A stretch of DNA of 51,029 nucleotides from NCBI GenBank assembly GCA_045617405.1, contig JAZLIL010000109.1, forward strand, positions 1 through 51,029, given 5' to 3'. The notes beneath the pieces were generated by a model. It saw nothing but the letters and a program-made list of their open reading frames with translations, was not told the DNA's origin and did no database searches. This stretch comes from JAZLIL01 sp045617405 (GTDB lineage: Bacteria; Bacillota; Clostridia; Lachnospirales; Lachnospiraceae). The first letter of the stretch is position 1. Each line of letters starts with the position of its first letter. Shown here one piece after another: positions 7,216 through 16,207 of the stretch. The translations under genes and the position numbers were made by a program.

Positions 7216-9668
7216 TGAACAGTCATTTTGATAAATCATTGATCACGGTACCCTTTGCGGACTACGATGAGTTCATGAACTATCTGTTCGCCTGTGTCAA
7301 TTCAAGCCTTGATACGTATCTGGCCGAGATGAAGCTTGTCTTTGCAACGTCCCAGGGCGGGTATAAGAACGTACTCTATCCGGATCTTGAGATTGCACAT
7401 GATATTTGCCAGGAAAAGCTGCAGGTGTTCAGAGGTGTATCGAAGGGCTCCGATTTGTCCGCAGCCTTGCAGCCCGGGGATGTTTCATCGGCCGAAAACA
7501 TTGTTTCCGCCGATGATGAGCTGATGTCTCTTCTCGGAAGCTTTGCCGACAGCGGCGATTCGTCAGATCCTTTCGCAGCCTTCGGCGGAGAAAGCAGCGG
7601 CGACGTTGATGACATTTTCGCTGCTTTCGGAGGATCTGATGACGACCTTTCAGACAGCAATCCGTTCGGGACGAATGAGAAATCCACAGGACCGAACGGT
7701 GAAGAAATCAATCTTGATACCATCGCGGGTCAGATTGCCTATATCTGTGCGCGTGCCGAGCTCGCGGTTGATCACGGGGTAAGTATTCCTTTCTATGAAT
7801 TGTGCCGCAAGCTTTCTTATGATCCCTTTACGATTTTCTGCTTTGCGGCTGCACTTCTTTCTTCAACACAGACCGATTACGCAGGTGTTTTCCAGGTTGT
7901 AAATGAGAACGGAAGTCTTTCGGCACCTACAATCGAGTCAGCGGCAAAGCTTTTCTACGGCAATAAGTTTTCGATTACGAGTGCCTACGGTGACATGTCC
8001 GTGTGCCTTGAACAGCTGCTTCCCATCTTTGATCTTCGTGTTGTCGGCAGTATGCCTTTCTCGACAGTTGTTTCCCCTGACAAGAGGATTATTGATTTCC
8101 TCTTCGGACGAAATCCTTATAAGATCGATGAGAACTACATAAGGTTCATGCGTATGCTGACGGATGACAACGAGCTCGATCCAATTATGGCAAACGAATC
8201 GGTGATAGAGGCAATGAAGATATCCTATCAGCAGGGCACCGGAATCTTTTCATATGTAGGAGATGAAGGAAGCGGCAGGAAGTTCTTTGTAAAGCATTTC
8301 TGCCGGGACAACGGGATGCGTGCCATTGCCCTGAATTGCAAGAAGCTCTTTGTGTATGACTATCAGTTTGTCGACAAGGCACTCTGGGCGGCAGCGAGAG
8401 AGTGTATCCTCACAAACTCTGCGTGTGTGCTTGAGGATCTTTCCTTCAGGGAAGAGGAGAAGGACAAATTCCAGGGATATATGGACCTTGCATTTGCAAA
8501 GCTCATCGATAAGAATGTACTCGTCTTTACTCTCAGTATGGAAACGCTGCAGCTCAAGACCATTACAAAGGTTGATTTCACCGAACTTAATCTTCAGACA
8601 CCGGGTGCAGATGAGAGAACGGCATGCTGGCAGTACTACGCAAAGCCCTACAATCTTGACGATGACTGCGATCTTGACGAAATGGTCATTAAGTTCCTGT
8701 TTACACCGGGAAAGATAAAGGATGCCCTTCGTCATGCGCTCAGTCTGGCAACTATGGAAAAGAAGGAGCGAATTCCGAGAGCACTTCTTTTCAAGGGCTG
8801 CAACGCGCAGATGTCCTCAGAGCTTTCTAAGAAGGCATCACGAGTTGAAGCAAAGTTCGGTTTCGATGATATCGTCATGAATCCCGATCAGCGTGAGACA
8901 ATCTCACATGCGATTGAACAGATGATGTATCGAAGCGCAGTATACGATAAATGGAATTACATTAAAAAATATCCTTACGGCCGCGGACTTACAGTACTTC
9001 TCTTCGGTGCTCCCGGTACCGGTAAATCCATGATGGCTCAGGTTCTTGCCCACGAGCTTAACCTTGAGCTTTACAGAGTCGATGTATCGAAGGTTGTTGA
9101 TAAGTATGTCGGTGAGACTGAAAAATCACTGTCAATGATTTTCCGTGAAGCAAAAAAGTGTAATGTCGTGCTTTTCTTCGATGAGTGTGATACAATTTTT
9201 GCAAAGCGTTCTGATGACGGCGGATCGAATCAGGCGTCGGCAAACAACAAGACAGCCCTCCTGCTTCAGGAAATGGAAGCCTACGACGGTGTCTGTGTTC
9301 TTGCGACAAACTACAAGCACAACATAGATCCTGCTTTCTTCAGACGTATGAAATACATCGTTGAGTTCCAGTTCCCCGATGTTGACACAAGAGAGATGCT
9401 TTGGAGAACTACAATTCCTAAGACAACGCCACTGGCAGAAGATGTTGATATAAGATTCCTTGCAGAACGCTTTGAGTTTGCAGGCGGGAATATCAAGAAC
9501 TGCATCTTAAATGCTGCGTTTCTTGCGGCTGCCGACGGTGACGGCGAAGAGGTCTGCATGAGGCATTACCTCATGGCAATTAAGTACGAGTTCGTTAAGG
9601 TCGGCAAGGTGTTCACAAAGGCCGATTTCGAACCGTATGCGGCCCAGATCGGACTTGGTGACAGGTAG
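7215..9668 (+). CDS. AAA+ ATPase of a contractile injection system (Afp15-like)
   Basis: An 817-residue cytoplasmic ATPase. The C-terminal AAA module is complete: Walker A GAPGTGKS (residues 598-605), Walker B VVLFFDECD with D656-E657, sensor-1 region LATNYKHNID, an arginine-finger region FFRRMKY, and FAGGNIKN near sensor 2. A first, degenerate module lies in the middle: a P-loop-like GDEGSGRK at about 349-356 and a Walker-B-like ACVLEDLS. An acidic Gly/Ser/Asp-rich linker (about 100-155) holds the repeated phrase F-A-A-F-G-G. CDC48/Afp15-type ATPases are a hallmark of eCIS loci and are thought to assist assembly. It overlaps the preceding gene by one base. The extra N-terminal half makes it larger than many Afp15 proteins. 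Confidence 0.85.
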   Translation: MNSHFDKSLITVPFADYDEFMNYLFACVNSSLDTYLAEMKLVFATSQGGYKNVLYPDLEIAHDICQEKLQVFRGVSKGSDLSAALQPGDVSSAENIVSADDELMSLLGSFADSGDSSDPFAAFGGESSGDVDDIFAAFGGSDDDLSDSNPFGTNEKSTGPNGEEINLDTIAGQIAYICARAELAVDHGVSIPFYELCRKLSYDPFTIFCFAAALLSSTQTDYAGVFQVVNENGSLSAPTIESAAKLFYGNKFSITSAYGDMSVCLEQLLPIFDLRVVGSMPFSTVVSPDKRIIDFLFGRNPYKIDENYIRFMRMLTDDNELDPIMANESVIEAMKISYQQGTGIFSYVGDEGSGRKFFVKHFCRDNGMRAIALNCKKLFVYDYQFVDKALWAAARECILTNSACVLEDLSFREEEKDKFQGYMDLAFAKLIDKNVLVFTLSMETLQLKTITKVDFTELNLQTPGADERTACWQYYAKPYNLDDDCDLDEMVIKFLFTPGKIKDALRHALSLATMEKKERIPRALLFKGCNAQMSSELSKKASRVEAKFGFDDIVMNPDQRETISHAIEQMMYRSAVYDKWNYIKKYPYGRGLTVLLFGAPGTGKSMMAQVLAHELNLELYRVDVSKVVDKYVGETEKSLSMIFREAKKCNVVLFFDECDTIFAKRSDDGGSNQASANNKTALLLQEMEAYDGVCVLATNYKHNIDPAFFRRMKYIVEFQFPDVDTREMLWRTTIPKTTPLAEDVDIRFLAERFEFAGGNIKNCILNAAFLAAADGDGEEVCMRHYLMAIKYEFVKVGKVFTKADFEPYAAQIGLGDR

Positions 9669-9692
9669 CATGACTATAGAGAGGTAAGTTAA

Positions 9693-12600
9693 TTGGCCAG
9701 AGAACTAAACAAAGGACTAATCTTTACAAATGACAGGTGCATCGCGTGCGGAAAGTGCTTCGGATCGTGCGGTGCGAGCGGTGTAGGTGCCAACATCGTT
9801 CAGGACAATAACAAAGGGCTGATCGTAAAGATCGATGGAGACAGATGCTCAAATTGCGGCATCTGCATCAGCACGTGCCTTCATAGCGGCCGTGAATACC
9901 GTGATGACTGCTCGGCGTTTCTTGCTGCCCTGAATTCGGGAGAGAAAATCTCGGTTATTGTAGCCTCCTCGTTCTACGTTCTCTATGGTGACAAAGCATC
10001 GTCAATTCTCGGATATCTCAGGTCTCTCGGCGTTGATAAGATTTACGACGCTGCTTTTGGCGCGGAGATTTCCGTATATGCGCAGCTTGATTACTGTAAA
10101 TCACATGAAGACAGACCGGTGAGCGAGCGTGCATTTATTTCACCTATGTGCTCGGCTTTTGTTAATGCAATTGAGCTTTTTCACCCCGTTCTTATCGATA
10201 AGCTGATTCCTGTGCAGTCTCCGATGATGTGTACTGCAATTTATGCCCGTAAGTATCTTGGTGATACCAATAAATTTGCCTATTTCGGACCCTGTATTGC
10301 TGCGGGAGATGAAATCAGGGCTAAGGGTGTACCCGGTATAATCGGGTACAATGTGACGTTTGAGCATTTCATGAGCTGGGTCGAGGGAATCCCCGTTGAG
10401 AAGTATTCTGCGGAGGCAGATCTTAAGAGCAACGGCTACGGTGATATTATTCCGCTTTACGGTGGATTTGCGGACAGCATTTCAAAATTCATTTCCTCCG
10501 AGAAGAGAATAATCTCCTACAAGGATATGAAGCCCACAACCTATCAGGAGCTCAAGCTTTCACTCGGAAGTGAGGCAGAGTCGATTCAGCCTTATATGGC
10601 AGACGTCTACGCATGCGGCTCGGGATGCCAGTTCGGGTCGGGTATTGAGCAGCACAAATTCAACAAGGAAGCTGTCTATTCATATATTTCAAAGCTTCGT
10701 TTGTCTGTCTTTGAAAATTATAACAGAAACGGATCCCATCAAGCCAGCTGGCAGGCACTTAAGGATCTGTTCAAGGATATCGATCTTTCTGATTTTGCCA
10801 GGGAATTTGACAAAACAAGAGGCGTCGTAAACGAGCCCGTACCCGAAGAAAAGCTTGAGGCGACATTCCGGGAAATGCTCAAGGATACTCCCGAAAAGCG
10901 AAGAATCAACTGCGGTTCCTGCGGATTCCAAAGCTGCAAGGCAATGGCAAACGCGATTGCAAAGGGCTACATCAGGAAGGAAAACTGCATCAGGTACATG
11001 AACGACATGATGCTCAATAAGTACATGTACGATCCTCTTACCGGGCTCTATACAGAGACGCTGTTTATGCAGCAGAGCAAGAAGCTTCTTTCGGAGCATT
11101 CTGATAAGAAGTATTTTATTGCGTTCGGAAACATTTCGAGGCTCAAGACTATAAATGATATCTACAGCTTTGACACCGGTGACAAGATTTTGCGCTGGGT
11201 TGGTACAAGACTGTCGAATATTGCAGGTTCAAACGGGATAGTTGCTTATTTCGGAAACGGCACCTATTGCATGATCTGTGAGTACTCGCAGGAGAACATT
11301 GACAGGCTTACAAGTATTGAGGCATTTGATTTTTCAAGCTTCGGCGTGAGTCACTATGTTATCATGCAAATCGGTATATATATCATCGAGGATAACGCCG
11401 AGAACCTGCGAAGGATGATCAATTATGCATCCATGGCGTCGCAGGAGAAGGCGGCGATTGTTAAAAATGTCGTTACGATCTTCCGTGCCGATTCAAGACA
11501 GCGTCTTATTGAAGAGTCTGATATCTCAACAAAGATGAAGCAGGCACTTTCAAACAAAGAATTTGTTCTCTGGTTCCAGCCGCAGTATTCCGCTCATGAC
11601 AAGTCAATCACGGGTGCGGAGGCTCTGTGCCGCTGGGTTAAGCCGGACGGCAGCATTATTTCGCCGGGCGTCTTCATTCCGATTGCGGAGAAGAGCGACT
11701 TCATGCGCGATCTTGATAAGGCTATCTGGAAACAGGCCTTTGAAACTGTGAAAAGATGGATTGACACCGGTATCGATCCGCCGCCTGTCTCTGTCAACAT
11801 TTCAAGAATCAGTCTCGAGACTGACGAGATGATTTCATACATTTCACAGCTTGGAAACGAGTATGCGATTCCCGAGCGCTACATTCATTTTGAGATAACC
11901 GAGAGTGCTTATTTTGCAAATCAGGACGAGCTTATCAGGCGTGTTAACATGATAAGGGAGCTTGGTTACGAGATTGCAATGGACGATTTCGGAAGCGGTT
12001 ACTCGTCCCTTAATGTTCTGAAGGACATGCCTATCGACATCCTCAAGCTCGACATGGGCTTTCTTCGCGATGACACAAATATGGACAGGGGCGGAACCAT
12101 CATCAGTTCTGTTGCAAGAATGGCAGGTGATCTCGGGTTCATTACAATCGCAGAGGGCGTTGAAACGTCCGTGCAGGTTGACTTCCTTCGCAGTATCGGC
12201 GTAAATGTTATCCAGGGTTATGTATATGCAAAGCCTATGCCCGAAAAGGAATATGTAAACCTTCTGATAAAATCGGGGTCATCAAGGGATATTGTCAGTG
12301 AAGCCGAAGTATTCAAGATTGAAGTAGGCAGATTCCTTGATCCCTCATCATATGAGAGCATGATGTTTGAGAACATGACGGGACCGTCTGTGCTCCTTGA
12401 ATATGATGAGTCGGGCGATGAACTTTCAATGATCAGAATCAACAGGAAGGGTCTTGGTATTTTAGGATGCGACGGTATTCCCATTACGGCTGTCAAGGCG
12501 TTTTTCAGAAAGCTCATGGCAACGAAGTCGGGCAGACAGCTTAAGGAGGTTGCTGCAAGATCGTGCAGTACCGGAGAAGAGCTTTCCTGCGAGCTTACAA

Positions 12601-13130
12601 TGCGTGAGCAGCGCTTTCAGAAGGAAATCTGGATTAGAGCCTGCTTAAGACCGTTCGACAAGCGAGGCGGAAGGCACATGATATATGCTTTCTACGATGA
12701 CATCACAAAGGAACGTCTCGTAGAGAACACCCTGAAGATTGCCAATTTCCAGATGTCCTACATCCTTGACAAGACCGTTGTCGGAAATCTTCTCATGCAT
12801 GTCAGGGTTGATGTCCGTGATTTCCCGAATTCGATGGTTATCAGGGTTCTTCGCTGCAATGAAGAATTTTCACAGTTATCGGGTTACTCAGAGGCGGAGG
12901 TCCTTTCATGGACTGAGAAGGAGACACTTGGCGTCGTTCATCCCATTGACCGTCCGGGGTTTCTTATCGCAGCGGGAAAGGCAGTCAGAAAGGCCAACGG
13001 AGGTTCGTCGACTTATATATACCGTGCATGCCATCGTGAAGGCTACTACATAAAGGTTAAGGTAATTATTACTGCGATATCAACGGAAGACAAGTCATTG
13101 TTCCTGTCGACAAGCTTCTTTATGGTCTGA
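9693..13130 (+). CDS. [FeFe]-hydrogenase-like sensor fused to degenerate GGDEF, EAL phosphodiesterase and PAS
   Basis: An 1145-residue multidomain protein starting at TTG, with AGAGGT 8 bases upstream. Residues 16-26 and 52-62 each hold a Cx2Cx2Cx3C [4Fe-4S] site. Residues about 100-340 match the hydrogenase large-subunit C-terminal domain: C153, C201, C308 and C312 (CGSGC) fit the four H-cluster Cys. However, the proton-relay Cys is Met (PMC) and the Lys three residues after the second ligand is Ala204, so H2 catalysis looks unlikely and sensing likely. C407/C410/C415 open an Fe-S (PF04060-type) domain. The GGDEF domain is degenerate (FGNGTY). The EAL domain is intact (E643-A-L, FEITES, D764-D765-F-G, ILKLD, IAEGVET). 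A PAS-like domain ends the protein. It should hydrolyse c-di-GMP under redox or H2 control. It lies 24 bases after the ATPase gene. Confidence 0.85.
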   Translation: MARELNKGLIFTNDRCIACGKCFGSCGASGVGANIVQDNNKGLIVKIDGDRCSNCGICISTCLHSGREYRDDCSAFLAALNSGEKISVIVASSFYVLYGDKASSILGYLRSLGVDKIYDAAFGAEISVYAQLDYCKSHEDRPVSERAFISPMCSAFVNAIELFHPVLIDKLIPVQSPMMCTAIYARKYLGDTNKFAYFGPCIAAGDEIRAKGVPGIIGYNVTFEHFMSWVEGIPVEKYSAEADLKSNGYGDIIPLYGGFADSISKFISSEKRIISYKDMKPTTYQELKLSLGSEAESIQPYMADVYACGSGCQFGSGIEQHKFNKEAVYSYISKLRLSVFENYNRNGSHQASWQALKDLFKDIDLSDFAREFDKTRGVVNEPVPEEKLEATFREMLKDTPEKRRINCGSCGFQSCKAMANAIAKGYIRKENCIRYMNDMMLNKYMYDPLTGLYTETLFMQQSKKLLSEHSDKKYFIAFGNISRLKTINDIYSFDTGDKILRWVGTRLSNIAGSNGIVAYFGNGTYCMICEYSQENIDRLTSIEAFDFSSFGVSHYVIMQIGIYIIEDNAENLRRMINYASMASQEKAAIVKNVVTIFRADSRQRLIEESDISTKMKQALSNKEFVLWFQPQYSAHDKSITGAEALCRWVKPDGSIISPGVFIPIAEKSDFMRDLDKAIWKQAFETVKRWIDTGIDPPPVSVNISRISLETDEMISYISQLGNEYAIPERYIHFEITESAYFANQDELIRRVNMIRELGYEIAMDDFGSGYSSLNVLKDMPIDILKLDMGFLRDDTNMDRGGTIISSVARMAGDLGFITIAEGVETSVQVDFLRSIGVNVIQGYVYAKPMPEKEYVNLLIKSGSSRDIVSEAEVFKIEVGRFLDPSSYESMMFENMTGPSVLLEYDESGDELSMIRINRKGLGILGCDGIPITAVKAFFRKLMATKSGRQLKEVAARSCSTGEELSCELTMREQRFQKEIWIRACLRPFDKRGGRHMIYAFYDDITKERLVENTLKIANFQMSYILDKTVVGNLLMHVRVDVRDFPNSMVIRVLRCNEEFSQLSGYSEAEVLSWTEKETLGVVHPIDRPGFLIAAGKAVRKANGGSSTYIYRACHREGYYIKVKVIITAISTEDKSLFLSTSFFMV

Positions 13131-13213
13131 TGTGCTCACCGCGGGACATGGGCCGCAGCAGGGTGAAAAAGGTTATATTTTTCGGTTTTGAACCCGGAAG
13201 ATACGGAGGGAAT

Positions 13214-14443
13214 ATGCCGGTACTTACAGTTAAAACATTCGGCGAATTTTCTATTTCCTGCAACGGGAAATCGATTAATTCCAAACAGGACAGGTCGAAG
13301 AAGATCTGGCTCTTTTTGACATACATAATTGTTCATCACAGGGACACTATTCCCGAGGCACAGATACTTAAGCTTCTCTGGCCCGAAGCGGAAGAAAAGG
13401 ACGCTTCGGTTCAGGGCTCGCTCAAGACACTTCTTCACAGGACGAGAATTCTCCTGGAAGAGCTCTCGCTCGGTGAGGATGCAAATCCCATCGTCAAGAG
13501 GAAAAGCAGTATTGCCTGGAATCCTGAATTCGAACTTCGGATTGATTGCGAAATGTTTGATGAGAGGATGAACAGGATTAAAGAATCTTCAGGTGATGAT
13601 CCGGGTCTTGTCAATTACCAGCTTGATACACTAAGAATGTATAAGGGAATGTTCCTTCCCGACAATGCCCTTGATATCTGGGCACTGCCGCTTATTTCAC
13701 ATTACCGTTCGGAGTACAATACACTTCTCAGAAAAACTGTTGTGACACTCTGCAGGCTCGGGCGCTACCCCGAGGTTCTTGAACTGTGTCGGAACGCGGC
13801 AGAGCACAACGAGTTTGATGAATTTATCAATTATCACATTATATATGCACTTGCCTACATGGATCAGAAGCCGGCAGCGCTCAAGCATTATCAGAACTAT
13901 GTTGACATGCTCTACAGCGAGCTCTCGATTAATCCTTCGCGCCAGCTTCTTGAACTCTACCGTCATGTGCTCAAGTCCTCGTCGGTAAGCTCTGTTTCGG
14001 TCGAGAGCATTGTAGAGGACGTTTTGGACATGAATGAGGAGAGAGCAGCCTACAGCTGCGACTATCAGTTCTTCAGGATCCTTTGTCAGGTTCAGATGCG
14101 TCTCGCAATGAGATTTAAGATTCCCATGTATCTTTGCGTTCTTTCTATCTCAAGCGAGGGGAAGAGGCTTACACCCTATCAGCGCGAAGAAGCAATGCTG
14201 GCTCTTGCAAAAGCAATCTCCGGGTCGCTTCGATGCTCTGATGCCTTTACTGTGTACAGCGATTATCAGTACCTGATTCTCTTGCCGGGTATGACCGATG
14301 CAAACGGTTCTCTTGTTGAGAACAGAATCATCGGCAGTTTTTATCGCAATAATCCCGGTATGGACATTGTCATCAATCCGACAATAGTTCCGCTGAAGCT
14401 TAGTCCCAAAGAAAAGAGAAACATTGACAATACCGATATATAG
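13214..14443 (+). CDS. SARP/BTAD-type transcriptional regulator with degenerate GGDEF-like tail
   Basis: A 409-residue regulator. Residues 1-100 form an OmpR-type winged helix (LTVKTFGEFSI, then IWLFLTYIIVHH, then ILKLLWPEAEEKDASVQGSL). Residues about 100-250 are a helical BTAD/TPR region (YQLDTLRMYKGMFLPD... through HYQNYVDMLYSEL...PSRQLLELY), as in AfsR/SARP activators. The last 150 residues resemble a GGDEF fold without its motif: SLRCSDAF..YSDYQYLILLPG where RxGGDEF..LLPG is expected. The frame is open from 13130, but GGAGG sits 4-5 bases before the ATG at 13214. It lies 83 bases after the hydrogenase-like gene and 18 before the kinase gene. It is a good candidate for the activator of this locus. 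Confidence 0.75.
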   Translation: MPVLTVKTFGEFSISCNGKSINSKQDRSKKIWLFLTYIIVHHRDTIPEAQILKLLWPEAEEKDASVQGSLKTLLHRTRILLEELSLGEDANPIVKRKSSIAWNPEFELRIDCEMFDERMNRIKESSGDDPGLVNYQLDTLRMYKGMFLPDNALDIWALPLISHYRSEYNTLLRKTVVTLCRLGRYPEVLELCRNAAEHNEFDEFINYHIIYALAYMDQKPAALKHYQNYVDMLYSELSINPSRQLLELYRHVLKSSSVSSVSVESIVEDVLDMNEERAAYSCDYQFFRILCQVQMRLAMRFKIPMYLCVLSISSEGKRLTPYQREEAMLALAKAISGSLRCSDAFTVYSDYQYLILLPGMTDANGSLVENRIIGSFYRNNPGMDIVINPTIVPLKLSPKEKRNIDNTDI

Positions 14444-14461
14444 GGAGATAATTATTACATT

Positions 14462-16207
14462 ATGGGTCAGTATAGAGGAATAAAAAAACCATCGGAAGCC
14501 TGCGATTCGGATCTGCTTTTTGAGATCTACGGACTTCTTGCGTTTACAAAAGATAAGGAATCGATAGATAAGGTGTTTGAAGCGGTAGGACAGCGCTATT
14601 CTCTTTCAAGAGGGCTGATACTTGAGGCTGATTCCGATTCGCTTTTTCTCAGCGTCGATTATGAGTGGAACAGGCAGAAGGGGCGCAAAGAAATCGACAG
14701 CACCTACTGTTTTGAGTACGATGAATGGGATGGAATGAACCCCATGACAAGCGAAGATGCTACTCTGATAGTGGGGAATGTCGATGAACTTGAAGGATCG
14801 AGCGATATGGGATTTTGCGATGTCATAGGTGCAAAGTCGTTGCTTGCTTTTGCGCTCACAGACGGCGAATTCTTTTACGGAAGCGTCATTTTTGTCGGAG
14901 ATACCGCAAGAGAATGGAAAAAGAATGAGATAGAGACACTCCGCGAAACGGCGAGGCTTCTTTTCTCGGTTATTCTTGATTCCATCGAGAGCAAAAAGCA
15001 AAGATCGGTAGTGCTTGATTCCGTTGCAGCAATGGAAGAGGCAAATCTGATTAAAAAGGACTTTCTTACAAACCTTTCACATGAGTTTCGTACTCCGCTC
15101 AATTCAATACTTGGTTTTATCTACGTTCTTAATCAAAGCCGGAACGATCAGGCAACATTTTCGCAGTGCCTCAAGCAGCTTGAGGAGTCTTCAAAGCAGC
15201 TGCTCGATCTTGTGAATGACTGCCTTGATGTAAACAGGATAAGCTCGGGGGGCTCGCAGTCTGACAGCAACTGGTTCGGACTGGAGGATGTAATCGGATC
15301 GGTTGTTGAAAACTATAGGGGGACGCTTGAAAAGAGATCTCAGAGAGTCATTACGCAGATAGCGGTTAATCATAAGGTGGTAAAGGGTGAAGCCGACAAG
15401 CTGATAAGGGTTCTAAGCTGTGTTGTGGACAATGCCTCAAAGTACAGTCACGTGGAAGATGAAATCGATATCTGCGTGAAAGAAAAGCCGGTTTCAAGTC
15501 TTCAATCGATGTTTATATTCCATGTCCTTGATAACGGTATCGGAATTGATGACAGCTTCATTAATCGCGTATTTGAGCCGTTCTCGCAGGGGGGGTCCGT
15601 TGGCTGCGGATTAAGAACGCAAGGCACCGGCCTCGGGCTTACAATTGCAAGGAATCTCGTTGAGCTGATGCACGGTACGATTGACATCTACAGCACAAAG
15701 GGAAAAGGAACAGAAGTAATTATCGAGATTCCGCTGATTGTTCACGATCAGAATGAGAATCCTGCAGACAGCGATTTCTCAGGCGAACAGATGGAAACGC
15801 TGAATGACCGGCAAAGTATGGTCTACATCGGAAACAGAGTTCTGATCGTCGAAGACAATCTGATAAACGCTGAGGCGGTTGCCGCAATCCTCGGTCAGAG
15901 GGGATTTGAAACCGAGATTGCCGATAACGGAGAGGTTGCGGTGTCAATGTTCAGAGACAACGGTGAGTTCTATTACGATCTTGTCCTCATGGACATCCTG
16001 ATGCCTGTTATGGACGGAATTGAGGCTACAAAGAGAATAAGGGAGATGGGCAAGGCTGACAGCAGAATGGTTCCTATTGTTGCGCTTTCGGCCAACGCGC
16101 TTTACGAAGACAGGGCAAAGTCAATAGCGGCCGGAATGAATGCCCACATTTCAAAGCCTGTTGATGTAAAGGAACTGTTTGAGGTAATTGAGCAGCTGGT
16201 AATATAA
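14462..16207 (+). CDS. cytoplasmic hybrid histidine kinase (GAF-like, HisKA, HATPase, receiver)
   Basis: A 581-residue protein with no membrane segment. Residues 15-180 look like a GAF-type sensor domain. HisKA follows with LSHEFRTPLNSILGF, phosphoacceptor H207. The ATPase domain has the N box (VVDNASKYS), G1 (DNGIGID) and G2 (GTGLGLT). The C-terminal receiver has VLIVEDN, phosphoacceptor D511 in LVLMDILMP, and the Lys in ISKPVD. There is no HPt domain, so an HPt protein elsewhere (for example the one at 32,298) would be needed for onward transfer. A GGAG lies about 14 bases before the ATG, a weak placement. The stop codon abuts the ATG of the next gene. Its position in the injection-system run suggests it controls that locus; this is inference. 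Confidence 0.85.
   Translation: MGQYRGIKKPSEACDSDLLFEIYGLLAFTKDKESIDKVFEAVGQRYSLSRGLILEADSDSLFLSVDYEWNRQKGRKEIDSTYCFEYDEWDGMNPMTSEDATLIVGNVDELEGSSDMGFCDVIGAKSLLAFALTDGEFFYGSVIFVGDTAREWKKNEIETLRETARLLFSVILDSIESKKQRSVVLDSVAAMEEANLIKKDFLTNLSHEFRTPLNSILGFIYVLNQSRNDQATFSQCLKQLEESSKQLLDLVNDCLDVNRISSGGSQSDSNWFGLEDVIGSVVENYRGTLEKRSQRVITQIAVNHKVVKGEADKLIRVLSCVVDNASKYSHVEDEIDICVKEKPVSSLQSMFIFHVLDNGIGIDDSFINRVFEPFSQGGSVGCGLRTQGTGLGLTIARNLVELMHGTIDIYSTKGKGTEVIIEIPLIVHDQNENPADSDFSGEQMETLNDRQSMVYIGNRVLIVEDNLINAEAVAAILGQRGFETEIADNGEVAVSMFRDNGEFYYDLVLMDILMPVMDGIEATKRIREMGKADSRMVPIVALSANALYEDRAKSIAAGMNAHISKPVDVKELFEVIEQLVI

Noticed and set aside
176..9668. Complete prophage
   Set aside because: No integrase, terminase, portal, capsid or lysogeny genes are present, and the CDC48-like ATPase with two J-type proteins points to an injection system. 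The left flank is not visible, so this rests on the genes seen here.
9693..13130. Functional H2-producing hydrogenase
   Set aside because: The proton-relay Cys and the conserved Lys are missing and the protein is fused to signalling domains, so a sensor reading fits better.
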